A stretch of 64,000 nt of DNA from Gammaproteobacteria bacterium. Its GTDB lineage: Bacteria; Pseudomonadota; Gammaproteobacteria; Pseudomonadales; Azotimanducaceae_A. The DNA lies in assembly GCA_012960755.1 (NCBI GenBank), contig DUAT01000094.1, positions 225,248 through 289,247 on the forward strand, written 5' to 3'. Position 1 is the stretch's first letter, and each line of letters starts with the position of its first letter. This document shows, in pieces, positions 36,334 to 44,569 of this stretch. A program made the position numbers and the translations under genes. A model generated the notes under the pieces. That model saw only the letters and a program-made list of their open reading frames with translations. It did not search any database and was not told the origin of the DNA.

Positions 36334-36404
36334 CCGTTCTTCTTCCTTGATCCTCTCTTTTACTTACGTGGCACAATCCATCATCCCGGGAAGGAGGAAC
36401 ACCT

Positions 36405-38258
36405 ATGCGTTCATTTGTGATGGCGGTACTGGCAGTTTTCACAGCCGGTGTGGTAGCGGGGAATAATCCGGCGCTAAACGAAAGGAATGTAGCGGCTTTC
36501 TTTGACTCTGCGTTTACCGTGCAGCAGAAAGATCACAGGATTGTGGGTGCCGTTGTTAGCGTGGTTCACAATGGCAAGGTACTGTTCAAGGCTGGTTATG
36601 GTTTTGCTGAGCTGGAATCACGAACGCAAGCCGACCCTGATAGATCGCTGTTTCGCATCGCGTCAATCACGAAACCCTTTGTCTGGACAGCGATCATGCA
36701 ACTGGTCGAACAAGGCCGGTTATCGGTCGATGATCCTGTGGATCAATACCTCGACTTTCGAATTCCGGCCACTTACCAGGAACCTATTCGAATCCGACAC
36801 CTGCTGACACATACACCTGGTTTTGAAGAAAAGGGTACCGGCAATTCCGCCCGCACGGTCGAAGGTGTAACCCCCCTCGGCCAACATCTAGTTAAAGCCA
36901 TGCCTGCCAGGGTTCGCCCACCCGGTGAACATGCATCCTATTCCAATTATGGCACTGCTTTGGCGGCATATATCGTCGAACGAATTAGCGGGCAGACCTG
37001 GGCAGATTACATCGACGAGCACATACTCAAACCGTTGGAGATGACCAGCACAAACACGCAGTTAGTAATGACAGACGAACTGAAGGCTCGCCACGCTACC
37101 GGTTACAAGTACCAGGGAGGTCGGTTCAAGGCGACCGACTACGAGTATTTCAAAGATATTCCCGCGGGTCATATAAGCACCACGGCAGATGATATGACGC
37201 ACTTCATGCTCGCCCATCTTAACAACGGCACGTTCAAATCCCGCCGGATTCTGCAGAAAGAGACGGCCCTCAAGATGCGGGAACCGCTGTTCGACCCTCA
37301 TCCAGGTTTATCGCCAATGCTACACGGGTTCTACCGAGCCGACCGGAACGGGCTGGAGATATTTGGGCATGGGGGTGATGTGAACCAGTTTCACAGCAAT
37401 CTGTCGCTGATACCCCAGCATGATCTGGGCGTATTTGTTTCGTTCAATTCAGACCCGGCCGCCAGTGCACGCGGCAACCTGGTTGCCGCCTTCATCGATC
37501 ACTTTTTTGGAGGAGAGTATCTGCCCGAACCACCAGCACTTTTTGAAACTGACCTCGGCCCTTACACCGGCCAATACCTGTCACTTCGAAGTAACTACTC
37601 AACGTTCGAGAAGTTGTCCATGCTGGTAGGTGGGGTGACGGTCTCGGAGCAGGATAACGAATTGCTGCTGGCGGGGGGCAACGTCAGTCGCTGGATACCC
37701 ACCGCACAGGATCGTTTTACCGCAAAATATGCCAGGCAGACCATGGTGTTTGAGCGCGATGCTGGCGGTGCGGTTACCCATATGCTGATCAATTCACCAC
37801 TGGGAACATTTCGACGGCTGACCGGCCTGGATTCCCCGGGGTTGCAGCGACTGATGCTTGGCACCTTGATCTTGATCGCATTGCTCGCCGCCATTGGCTA
37901 TGCCTATCGTTTATTACGTCCTGCATCCCAGGTTGTTCAACTGCCTCGCAGGGAAGTGGTGCTGGCGTGGGTCCACTGCACCTTGCTGATCGGGCTGTAT
38001 ACTTATCTGGTTATCAAACTGAATGGGGATGTTCAGGAATTCAACTACGGGATGCCTACTAGCGCGCACCTCGTCCTGCTATTGATGGCGTTGAATCTGT
38101 TGCCTGGTGTAGCCATCGTCGTGCTGTCAGCCCGACACTGGCTACAAACCATGGGGACGACATTCGCCAGGATACGCTACACGTTCGTGGCTGTCGCGGC
38201 GGTGCTCAACCTCTGGATCTGCTGGTATTTCAACATACTGGCCTATCCGTTTCAGTAA
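36405..38258 (+). CDS. Serine hydrolase (beta-lactamase-like) with C-terminal membrane domain
   Basis: Protein of 617 residues. After a signal-like start, the beta-lactamase/PBP4-like domain (about 30-370) has Ser87-Ile-Thr-Lys90 (IASITKPFVW), Tyr178-Ser-Asn180 (ASYSNYG) and the third motif in FGHGGDVNQF. A linker domain is followed by four hydrophobic helices (from about residue 480, for example LQRLMLGTLILIALLAA and HLVLLLMALNLLPGVAIVVL). This places the catalytic domain outside and a membrane module behind it. It probably acts on peptidoglycan peptides, esters or D-amino-acid peptides; the substrate is unknown. GGAGG lies upstream of the ATG. It converges with the SSS gene 102 bp away. Confidence 0.9.
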   Translation: MRSFVMAVLAVFTAGVVAGNNPALNERNVAAFFDSAFTVQQKDHRIVGAVVSVVHNGKVLFKAGYGFAELESRTQADPDRSLFRIASITKPFVWTAIMQLVEQGRLSVDDPVDQYLDFRIPATYQEPIRIRHLLTHTPGFEEKGTGNSARTVEGVTPLGQHLVKAMPARVRPPGEHASYSNYGTALAAYIVERISGQTWADYIDEHILKPLEMTSTNTQLVMTDELKARHATGYKYQGGRFKATDYEYFKDIPAGHISTTADDMTHFMLAHLNNGTFKSRRILQKETALKMREPLFDPHPGLSPMLHGFYRADRNGLEIFGHGGDVNQFHSNLSLIPQHDLGVFVSFNSDPAASARGNLVAAFIDHFFGGEYLPEPPALFETDLGPYTGQYLSLRSNYSTFEKLSMLVGGVTVSEQDNELLLAGGNVSRWIPTAQDRFTAKYARQTMVFERDAGGAVTHMLINSPLGTFRRLTGLDSPGLQRLMLGTLILIALLAAIGYAYRLLRPASQVVQLPRREVVLAWVHCTLLIGLYTYLVIKLNGDVQEFNYGMPTSAHLVLLLMALNLLPGVAIVVLSARHWLQTMGTTFARIRYTFVAVAAVLNLWICWYFNILAYPFQ

Positions 38259-38360
38259 CAGGTCAGATCGGTTGAAATCAGAATGATCTACAGGAACAGG
38301 TTTTAAAAAACAACCAGGCGATTGAGTAAATTCACCATAAAAATATCCATTAGGGCCATG

Positions 38361-40055
38361 CTACCTGGATTTGTTAACGCCCGACAACCAGACGATCAAA
38401 TTAATAAGTAACAACAACCCGATCAATGGCCAGAACAGAGCGCTAAGCCCGTTAACTAATCCAAGTGGAGAGAACAGCAGGTACAGGGCAATGACACAGG
38501 ATATGAGTGTGGTCGCGCACGGTAGTGCATAGCGCCAGGGCGTTAAATCAACGATATTGTTCACTTCAAATGACCAGGAATTTTGTGCGGGTAGCAAATA
38601 ACCGATGACCAGCATGATGCCTGTTTCGATAAAAAACAGGATTCCATAAAGATGTATGAAATGAATCGAAATCACATCATCGATTACAAACTGACACAGG
38701 CCGTAGGCGAGTATGTGAAACACGATGACAAATTTGGCTGCCAATGCGGGCACCCGGCTTGTAAACAAACCGACGATGACGATGGCGATAATCGGAATGT
38801 TGTAAAAACCCGTGAAGACACGAATGATCTGCCACAGACCGTCCGGCGCAAATTGTAACAACGGCGCGACGACGAAGGAAAACAGGGCGATAACAATACT
38901 GGCCAGCTTTGCAACCTTCAGCATCTGCTCGTCCGAGACTTCGTCTTTTTTCAGCGGTGCATAGACATCAAGGCAAAATAGTGTAGCCGCGCTGTTCAAC
39001 AGTGAATTGAAGGAACTAAATACCGCACCCAGTAAAACAGCAAGAAAGAAACCGCTGGCATAAACGGGCAATACATCACGAATCAACTGTGGGTAGGCGA
39101 GGTCAATAGAGGCTAACTTTGGACCATAAAGATGAAATGCGATCACTCCGGGGATCATCATTAGAAACGGCACCAGCACTTTGAAGAAGCCGGAGAACAG
39201 CACACCCTTCTGGCCTTCTGCCAGATTCGAAGCAGCCAGGGTGCGTTGTATTACATACTGGTTGGTGCACCAGTAAAACAGATTGGCAAAAATCATCCCG
39301 GTGAACACTGTCGCGAAGGGAGTGGGGTCATCGTTGCTGCCGATGGCATTGAGTTTTGATGTTTCCGTAGTCGTGATGATCAACAAACCTTCGCTGATAC
39401 TACCGTTGCCTAACACCTGCAATCCCAGAATCGGGACTGAAATGCCAATTATCAGTAGCCCAATACCGTTTAAGGTATCCGATACCGCAACCGCTTTTAA
39501 TCCGCCGAAGATGGCATAGACGCCTCCAACACAACCGATGGTGATGATAGTCAACACCAGTGCCGCACTGTAAGAAATTTGAAATAAATCCGGGATATCG
39601 AATAGTTGCAGTACTGCAATGGAGCCGGAATACAATACCGAGGGTATGGTAATCAAGCCATAACCGACCATAAACAAAATCACCGTCATGCGACGTACTG
39701 TGCTATCGAATCGGTTACCCAGAAATTCCGGCAGCGTGGTAAAAGCGCCAGCAAGGTAGCGTGGTAGAAAAATAAACGCCATACAAATAGTGGCAAAAGC
39801 AGCAGTAACTTCCCACGCCATACTGCTGAGGTTAAAGCCATATGCTGATCCATTGAGACCGATCAATTGCTCTGCCGATAAATTTGTTAGCAGTAGAGAC
39901 CCGGCAATGAAAACTGCCGTTAAACCTCGCCCGGCAAGAAAGTAACCATCGCGGCTGCTGACTTCGCCGCGGGTTTTCCGGTAAGAAATGAAAGCCACCA
40001 GCGCCATAAAAAACACACAGCTGAGTAGCGTTGGTACGATGTTGTCAGGACTCAA
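38361..40055 (-). CDS. Sodium:solute symporter family (SSS, SGLT-like) transporter
   Basis: Carrier of 564 residues with about 14 helices. SGLT-type features are DGYFLAGRGLTAVFIAGSLL, LTNLSAEQLIGLNGSAYG, the loop GGLKAVAVSDTLNGIGL and FTGMIFANLFYWCTNQYV, matching sodium-galactoside/sialate-like symporters. A sugar or related substrate is likely. It is transcribed leftward alone; its upstream side is a 330-bp region shared with the divergent GNAT gene. It is not closely related to the SSS gene at 26977-28494. Confidence 0.92.
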   Translation of the reverse strand: MSPDNIVPTLLSCVFFMALVAFISYRKTRGEVSSRDGYFLAGRGLTAVFIAGSLLLTNLSAEQLIGLNGSAYGFNLSSMAWEVTAAFATICMAFIFLPRYLAGAFTTLPEFLGNRFDSTVRRMTVILFMVGYGLITIPSVLYSGSIAVLQLFDIPDLFQISYSAALVLTIITIGCVGGVYAIFGGLKAVAVSDTLNGIGLLIIGISVPILGLQVLGNGSISEGLLIITTTETSKLNAIGSNDDPTPFATVFTGMIFANLFYWCTNQYVIQRTLAASNLAEGQKGVLFSGFFKVLVPFLMMIPGVIAFHLYGPKLASIDLAYPQLIRDVLPVYASGFFLAVLLGAVFSSFNSLLNSAATLFCLDVYAPLKKDEVSDEQMLKVAKLASIVIALFSFVVAPLLQFAPDGLWQIIRVFTGFYNIPIIAIVIVGLFTSRVPALAAKFVIVFHILAYGLCQFVIDDVISIHFIHLYGILFFIETGIMLVIGYLLPAQNSWSFEVNNIVDLTPWRYALPCATTLISCVIALYLLFSPLGLVNGLSALFWPLIGLLLLINLIVWLSGVNKSR

Positions 40056-40390
40056 AGTCGGTAGATCGGTTCGCTTTGTTTAATGGGCTGATGTTACCAG
40101 CTTTGTTATCACGCCATCTATTGGCAAAACACACCTGGGTGCCGTCCGGTCGTTCCGCTTGCAAAGGGATTCGTCGAAGTCCACCCTCTATTCACTCATT
40201 AGTCTTGCGTCCCTGCACTTGTAGGTCGAAACCGCCTGGCAACAAGACGTACTGCCCGATATCGGTTGGAAGAATTGGCTTGCTGCCGCAGGCATGGATG
40301 TTTCTAATCCAATCAATTCACCGTTGGTATTGGCACAAAGCTCTGTTCCCACTCACATTCTGATATCCTTGATCTCTTTCCACATTGGCA
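40056..40390. other. Non-coding or decayed stretch between divergent genes
   Basis: About 330 bp lie between the SSS symporter and GNAT starts. On the minus strand a coding-like stretch can be read (DIGQYVLLPGGFDLQVQG, then a TGA at 40192-40194, then PDGTQVCFANRWRDNKAG) but it lacks a start, needs a frameshift to extend upstream and matches no family I know. I treat it as a possible remnant of a small gene. Promoters for both flanking genes should lie here, but no strong consensus was picked out. Confidence 0.35.
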
Positions 40391-40981
40391 ATGAATATGT
40401 CTCAATCTAACAACATCTGGGCGGGGCATCAGGTCAAGCTTCGTGCCGTGTGCGATGAAGATTGGGAAGCATTCCACAAAGATGGCATTGATACGGAAGC
40501 TGCCCGGTTTGGTGACGATATAAAAATCCCAACCTCTGCCGCCAGCTTGAGGGAACGAATTGAAAAATCATCGAAGTCCAGCGGTGATAATATCTGGCTT
40601 GCTATTGAAGAAATCGACACTGGTGTTCTTGTTGGGTCTACCAATGTACATGGCGTCGACCCAAGGCATCGTAATTTTGAATACGGAATAGCGATTTTTC
40701 GCGATCATAGAAAAAAAGGGTATGCAACGGAAGTCGTCTCGTTAGTCTTGCGCTACTACTTTCGAGAACTTGGCTATCATCGAGTGCTGGCTACTGTTTA
40801 TGGCTTTAATGAAGCATCGCTGGCATTGCACAAAAGCCTCGGGTTTACTGAAGAAGGCCGGATACGTCAAAATCTGTTTACCAACGGGAAATTTCATGAT
40901 GAGGTGATCTTTGGTATGTTGCATTCTGAGTTTGACAATCTTGAAGCCAAACTCCCTCCCGTACCCTTTGGGGAAAACTAG
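40391..40981 (+). CDS. GNAT family N-acetyltransferase (RimJ/RimL-like)
   Basis: Acetyl-CoA-dependent transferase of about 196 residues. The core GNAT motifs are VGSTNVHGVDPRHRNFEYGI, then the acetyl-CoA binding loop FRDHRKKGYATEVVSLVLRY and FNEASLALHKSLGFTEEGR, typical of the RimJ/RimL (Acetyltransf_3) type. The acceptor is unknown (protein N-terminus, polyamine or antibiotic are all possible). Several starts are close together (TTG 40385, ATG 40391, ATG 40397) without a strong ribosome site. The MsrA gene follows after 10 bp, so both may share a transcript. Confidence 0.88.
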   Translation: MNMSQSNNIWAGHQVKLRAVCDEDWEAFHKDGIDTEAARFGDDIKIPTSAASLRERIEKSSKSSGDNIWLAIEEIDTGVLVGSTNVHGVDPRHRNFEYGIAIFRDHRKKGYATEVVSLVLRYYFRELGYHRVLATVYGFNEASLALHKSLGFTEEGRIRQNLFTNGKFHDEVIFGMLHSEFDNLEAKLPPVPFGEN

Positions 40982-40991
40982 GAGAAACACC

Positions 40992-41564
40992 GTGATAAGA
41001 CCCTTAATGGTGGCTGTGATATTAGTTTTTCCCGCGGCAAAAGCTGACCATGCGGTATTCGCAGGTGGCTGTTTCTGGTGCGTCGAGGCCGCCTATCAAG
41101 ATGTTCGAGGTGTTACCGACGCGGTATCAGGCTTTACGGGTGGAACCCTGCAGAATCCTACTTATTCCGGGAACCACGAAGGGCACTTTGAAGCAGTCAA
41201 GGTTACCTTCAACCCGGAAACTATCACTTATCAGGAACTACTCAATATCTTTTGGCACAACATAGATCCTTTCGATAACGACGGCCAATTCTGTGACAAG
41301 GGATTCAGCTACCGGAGTGCAATTTTTCCCACAACCGAAGCGCAGTGGACGCAAGCGCTCGCGTCCCGTGAAAAAATTGCAGCACAGTTTCCGGGGCAGA
41401 CCATCTACACAGGGATTCGTAATGAGGATAAATTTTGGCCTGTGGAGGCTGATCATCAGGATTACTATAAAAAAAACCCGATCCGCTATCGGTATTACCG
41501 TGCGGGCTGTCGACGCGACGCACGATTGGAACAGATCTGGGGTGATCAAGCCGGAAGCCACTAA
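40992..41564 (+). CDS. msrA: Peptide-methionine (S)-S-oxide reductase MsrA, probably exported
   Basis: Reduces methionine-S-sulfoxide in damaged proteins. The active-site motif GGCFWCVEAAY is close to the N-terminus; GHFEAVKVTFNP and later EDKFWPVEADHQDYYKKNP are family blocks. A GTG start at 40992 has AGGAG seven bases before it and gives 190 residues beginning with a hydrophobic segment (RPLMVAVILVFPAAKA) that reads as a signal peptide, so the enzyme is probably periplasmic. One candidate resolving cysteine (RAGCRRD) is near the C-terminus. It converges with an epimerase gene 29 bp away. Confidence 0.92.
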   Translation: MIRPLMVAVILVFPAAKADHAVFAGGCFWCVEAAYQDVRGVTDAVSGFTGGTLQNPTYSGNHEGHFEAVKVTFNPETITYQELLNIFWHNIDPFDNDGQFCDKGFSYRSAIFPTTEAQWTQALASREKIAAQFPGQTIYTGIRNEDKFWPVEADHQDYYKKNPIRYRYYRAGCRRDARLEQIWGDQAGSH

Positions 41565-41593
41565 AAAAGTGGATCCCTGCCTTTATGTTTCGG

Positions 41594-42595
41594 CTAAGGT
41601 TTATACGAGCCTTGTCTGGCGCTCTGTTCCTCGATAATGCGATCAATCAGAACATCAAGGTTGAGATTGGGTTCGTATCCGGCTTCAAGGCGTTGGTTGG
41701 TATGGGCCATAGCACACTTCACGCCTTCTTCCAATGAAACCAGACAGCGCCAGCTGCCGGTTAAACGTCTTATCTTGCTGTTATCGAACAGGGAGCTGTT
41801 TGACTTATCCCCAAGAAGCGGGCCTTCCCACGCAGGATCATAATTAACCAGTGTGCGAGATAATACCGGGATAATTGTCGGCTGCTTCCCCAGCAGGTCT
41901 GCGTTGGTGCGAAGAATTGCATTCCAGGTGTGGCTGTCACTGTTGGTGATGTGAACACATTCGCCGAGAGACGCGTTCATGCCGCACAATGTGACAAATG
42001 CCGAGGCGAAATCTGATGAATGGGTCAGTGTCCATAAACTCTCCCCGTCACCATGAACGATGACAGGCTTGTCCTGCAGTAGACGCCAGGCGAGGTGATC
42101 TCCGTTGATCACTGTACTGGGCAGGCGCGTGCGATAGGTATGGCTCGGACGAACAATGGTCACCGACAAAATTCCCGCAGCATCAGCTTGCAAGAGCAGG
42201 GTTTCGCAAGCGGCCTTATTGCGAGAGTACGCCCAGAACGGATTACCCAAAGGTGTGTCTTCGCCAATGATATGACTACGGCAAGGTTTTTCATAAACGG
42301 AGGCGGTAGAGATAAAAATATACTGGCCGCAATGCCCTGAAAACAGGTCGATATCACGCTGCACTTGCCGGGTATCATATGCAAGAAATTGACAAATCAC
42401 GTCGAACTCACGCTTTGCAAGCTGACTGTAAAGCGTATCATCGGTGATATCGCCGACTATATTTTCGACCCCATCGGGTAGTTTTAGTTGTCTTTGGCCT
42501 CGATTAAAAACGGTGACTTGATGCCCGGCCTGGTCCGCCTCTTCAACGCAGGCACGCGATATTTCTCCGGTACCGCCGATATAGAGCACTTTCAT
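41594..42595 (-). CDS. NAD-dependent epimerase/dehydratase-like (extended SDR) protein
   Basis: Protein of 333 residues with an N-terminal Rossmann motif YIGGTGEIS, Asn and Arg (NRG) at the end of the second strand typical of NADP-type or atypical SDRs, and a truncated YxxxK equivalent in YSRNKAACE near residue 128. The closest type is the isoflavone reductase/plastid RNA-binding CSP41-like extended SDR group. No substrate can be given. It ends 15 bp... before the start side of the PhyH gene lies upstream (42611), in the same direction, so the pair may be an operon with a shared pathway. Confidence 0.85.
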   Translation of the reverse strand: MKVLYIGGTGEISRACVEEADQAGHQVTVFNRGQRQLKLPDGVENIVGDITDDTLYSQLAKREFDVICQFLAYDTRQVQRDIDLFSGHCGQYIFISTASVYEKPCRSHIIGEDTPLGNPFWAYSRNKAACETLLLQADAAGILSVTIVRPSHTYRTRLPSTVINGDHLAWRLLQDKPVIVHGDGESLWTLTHSSDFASAFVTLCGMNASLGECVHITNSDSHTWNAILRTNADLLGKQPTIIPVLSRTLVNYDPAWEGPLLGDKSNSSLFDNSKIRRLTGSWRCLVSLEEGVKCAMAHTNQRLEAGYEPNLNLDVLIDRIIEEQSARQGSYKP

Positions 42596-42610
42596 GTCTT
42601 TAGATTTTGC

Positions 42611-43642
42611 TCATAATTCTTGGGGTGAAATAACATCATTGCTGACGACCCTTGCACCACCAAGACTATGTGCATCCAGAAAGTGGTTCACCTTCTGCTT
42701 TGCGTCTACGAAACGTATGTTGCGGTTGATGCCGTGTAGACTTTTTGAAGATTCAAATACGGGGCGGGTGTCCTCCTGGAACACCAGGCGTCCGTCTCCA
42801 AGTTCGCCGTTATCGAGCACGCGTAGCGTGCTATCTTCGTGACATCTTGCCACGTCAGCCGGATCCATATCCTTGACTAACCGTCCACGCCAATGCTTGC
42901 CTATTTGAGCATGATAGGTAACTGCAATCATGGCTCTGGGTCTGCCGGAAGGATTGGGTACGCCACGATGCCACATTCTTGGATCGCGAATCACGGCGCC
43001 GCCTGCTGGAATTACCATGTATCCTGGTGGGCCCCATTTCTCCAACAGGTCGGGATGGTCTTGTAGTCGGCTGTCTTTTTGCAGATTGATGACTTCAGTA
43101 GCGAGGTGCGTGCCGGGATAAATTTCGGTCGCGCCATTTTCCAGGGTGATTTCTTCGAGCGCTACCGAACAGCCAAGAGACGTGGTGGGTGGTGGCCAGC
43201 TATGTCCTGCTTGTGCTGCCTCTTCGCGGGTTTGCCAGGAAAAAGGTCGATCCATGTGCAAATGCTGATACGTACTGCCCGGGCAGTTTACGTTGCCGTT
43301 ATAAAAACCAAGCCAAGCTCCCTCTCCCAGTACGCCAGCAACAATCGATTCGATGACCGGGTTTGCCACCAGATCAGTCTTTACATAAGGTGCATACCGT
43401 CTCAAACCGAGTTGCAGATGCCCCTGTGCGGTATGGCGTTCGTGTGCTGTTGGTTTTCCGGTCTCTCTGATCCGTACCACATCTTCCTGAACAGATTCAC
43501 CCAGCAGCTGACAAGTCTCTTCGCAGACCAGATTGCCAACAACCGCATATCCGATGGTGTGAATCTGTTCGACAATTGCAGATAGCTTCTCTGCTACGAC
43601 AACCCCAGTTTTTTTCTCTTCTTGTGAAATTTTAAATATCAT
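42611..43642 (-). CDS. Phytanoyl-CoA dioxygenase (PhyH) family protein
   Basis: Fe(II)/2-oxoglutarate oxygenase of 343 residues, the longest of the three in the window. The metal ligands are His129 and Asp131 (YQHLHMDRPF) and His225 (PRMWHRGVPN), with Arg234 (SGRPRAM) for 2-oxoglutarate. It is 15 bp upstream of the epimerase-like gene and in the same direction. Substrate unknown; enzymes of this type with HRGVPN-like motifs include small-metabolite hydroxylases. The upstream region holds a GGGGACA palindrome repeat and a decayed DUF898 gene. Confidence 0.88.
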   Translation of the reverse strand: MIFKISQEEKKTGVVVAEKLSAIVEQIHTIGYAVVGNLVCEETCQLLGESVQEDVVRIRETGKPTAHERHTAQGHLQLGLRRYAPYVKTDLVANPVIESIVAGVLGEGAWLGFYNGNVNCPGSTYQHLHMDRPFSWQTREEAAQAGHSWPPPTTSLGCSVALEEITLENGATEIYPGTHLATEVINLQKDSRLQDHPDLLEKWGPPGYMVIPAGGAVIRDPRMWHRGVPNPSGRPRAMIAVTYHAQIGKHWRGRLVKDMDPADVARCHEDSTLRVLDNGELGDGRLVFQEDTRPVFESSKSLHGINRNIRFVDAKQKVNHFLDAHSLGGARVVSNDVISPQEL

Positions 43643-43657
43643 TTGTTTCTCGCTGTG

Positions 43658-43677
43658 GAATCCGGGGACACTCCCCC
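43658..43677. repeat. GGGGACA-type palindromic repeat, copy A
   Basis: The stretch GAATCCGGGGACACTCCCCC contains an imperfect palindrome (GGGGACACTCCCC). The same opening GAATCCGGGGACA recurs at 46042-46054. The two copies flank the DUF898 pseudogene and the amidase gene. It resembles the small GGGGACAGTCCCC palindromes scattered in many gammaproteobacterial genomes. Confidence 0.5.
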
Positions 43678-43728
43678 TTGGTCAAGTTGTTTTTTGATCC
43701 CTTTTTAGATTTTTGCTTTTTCCAGTCA

Positions 43729-44367
43729 TTAGTTTCCCATGCCGTACATGATTTGATAAACGGTATTTGCCTTAGTTTTCTGTATGAGTATGGGGCCAAG
43801 CCGGATATTGTTCCATACCAGGTTGCCAATATTGGCTTGCACATAGGCGTAAGCCAGCAGATAACCAGCGTAAATCATCAAGTCCCAGGTCAAATATGAA
43901 TCAGCGTTGGTTGGCCGGGGAACAAGATTCCAGAATACCGCAAAAAAATATACGATAATTGTACCGATCAACACCAACTCAGCCCGTAAATAGACCTGGA
44001 AAAACTGCCAGTGGGTGACCGTATACTTGCCGAGTAGATGGCCTGCACCGCGCCGAGGTAGTTGCCCCTGAAATGAAATGTCGCGCGATGACCATGCCCA
44101 CTCCCAACACCCAGGGTAATACGGGTTCGTAGAAGCCGGAGAACCAGTAAATAGCGAACAAAATCACAGCGACTATTAGAAATACTGCTTCTTGCGTACC
44201 TTCGCCCATGCTGAAAACACACCGAGAGTCAATAGCGTCAGGGAGAGGTTAACGATCCATATCCGGAAGTAGTCTCGAACCGAACCACGAAACTCAACAG
44301 GTATCACTCGTGGTTGCACATATTGCTCGTCTGCGCAATTCGAGGAATCTGGTTCGGTCATGGGCAA
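43729..44367 (-). pseudogene. Broken DUF898 (YjgN-like) membrane protein gene
   Basis: Pieces of one DUF898 protein are spread over all three minus-strand frames. Frame 1 from ATG 44367 gives VEFRGSVRDYFRIWIVNL and FSAWAKVRKKQYF then TAA. A second frame gives AIYWFSGFYEPVLPWVLGVG and VIARHF, a third gives HFRGNYLGAVQAIY, and the frame ending at 43729 gives LGKYTVTHWQFFQVYLRAE continuing to NLVWNNIRLGPI. These appear in the family order, but the loop after KKQYF and the C-terminal helices are missing. At least three frameshifts or small deletions are needed, so the gene is dead. DUF898 proteins are membrane proteins of unknown function. Confidence 0.75.
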
Positions 44368-44569
44368 GAGCCCCAGCGGCAGAGATCGTTCGCCGGGTCC
44401 GGTTTAACGAACTTTTGGTTGGTAGTAGTTCTTACTTCACGGTAATGGAAAATGCACAAGTGAAGTGTAGATTGGCTACCAGGATTCGGAATTCGGAACT
44501 GTGGCCGTTTTGCTTTAAGCTAACCGGTGACCAGAGCGCGAAAACCATACAAGATTAGGAGAGGAAACC

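Noticed and set aside
40192..40194. Second possible in-frame TGA readthrough on the minus strand
   Set aside because: No start codon, a frameshift upstream and no catalytic site; unlike the MerB case it looks like decay.
40031..40363. 110-codon plus-strand open frame
   Set aside because: Composition is atypical (many Cys, Trp, Arg) and it overlaps the symporter start; the coding-like signal is on the other strand and weak.
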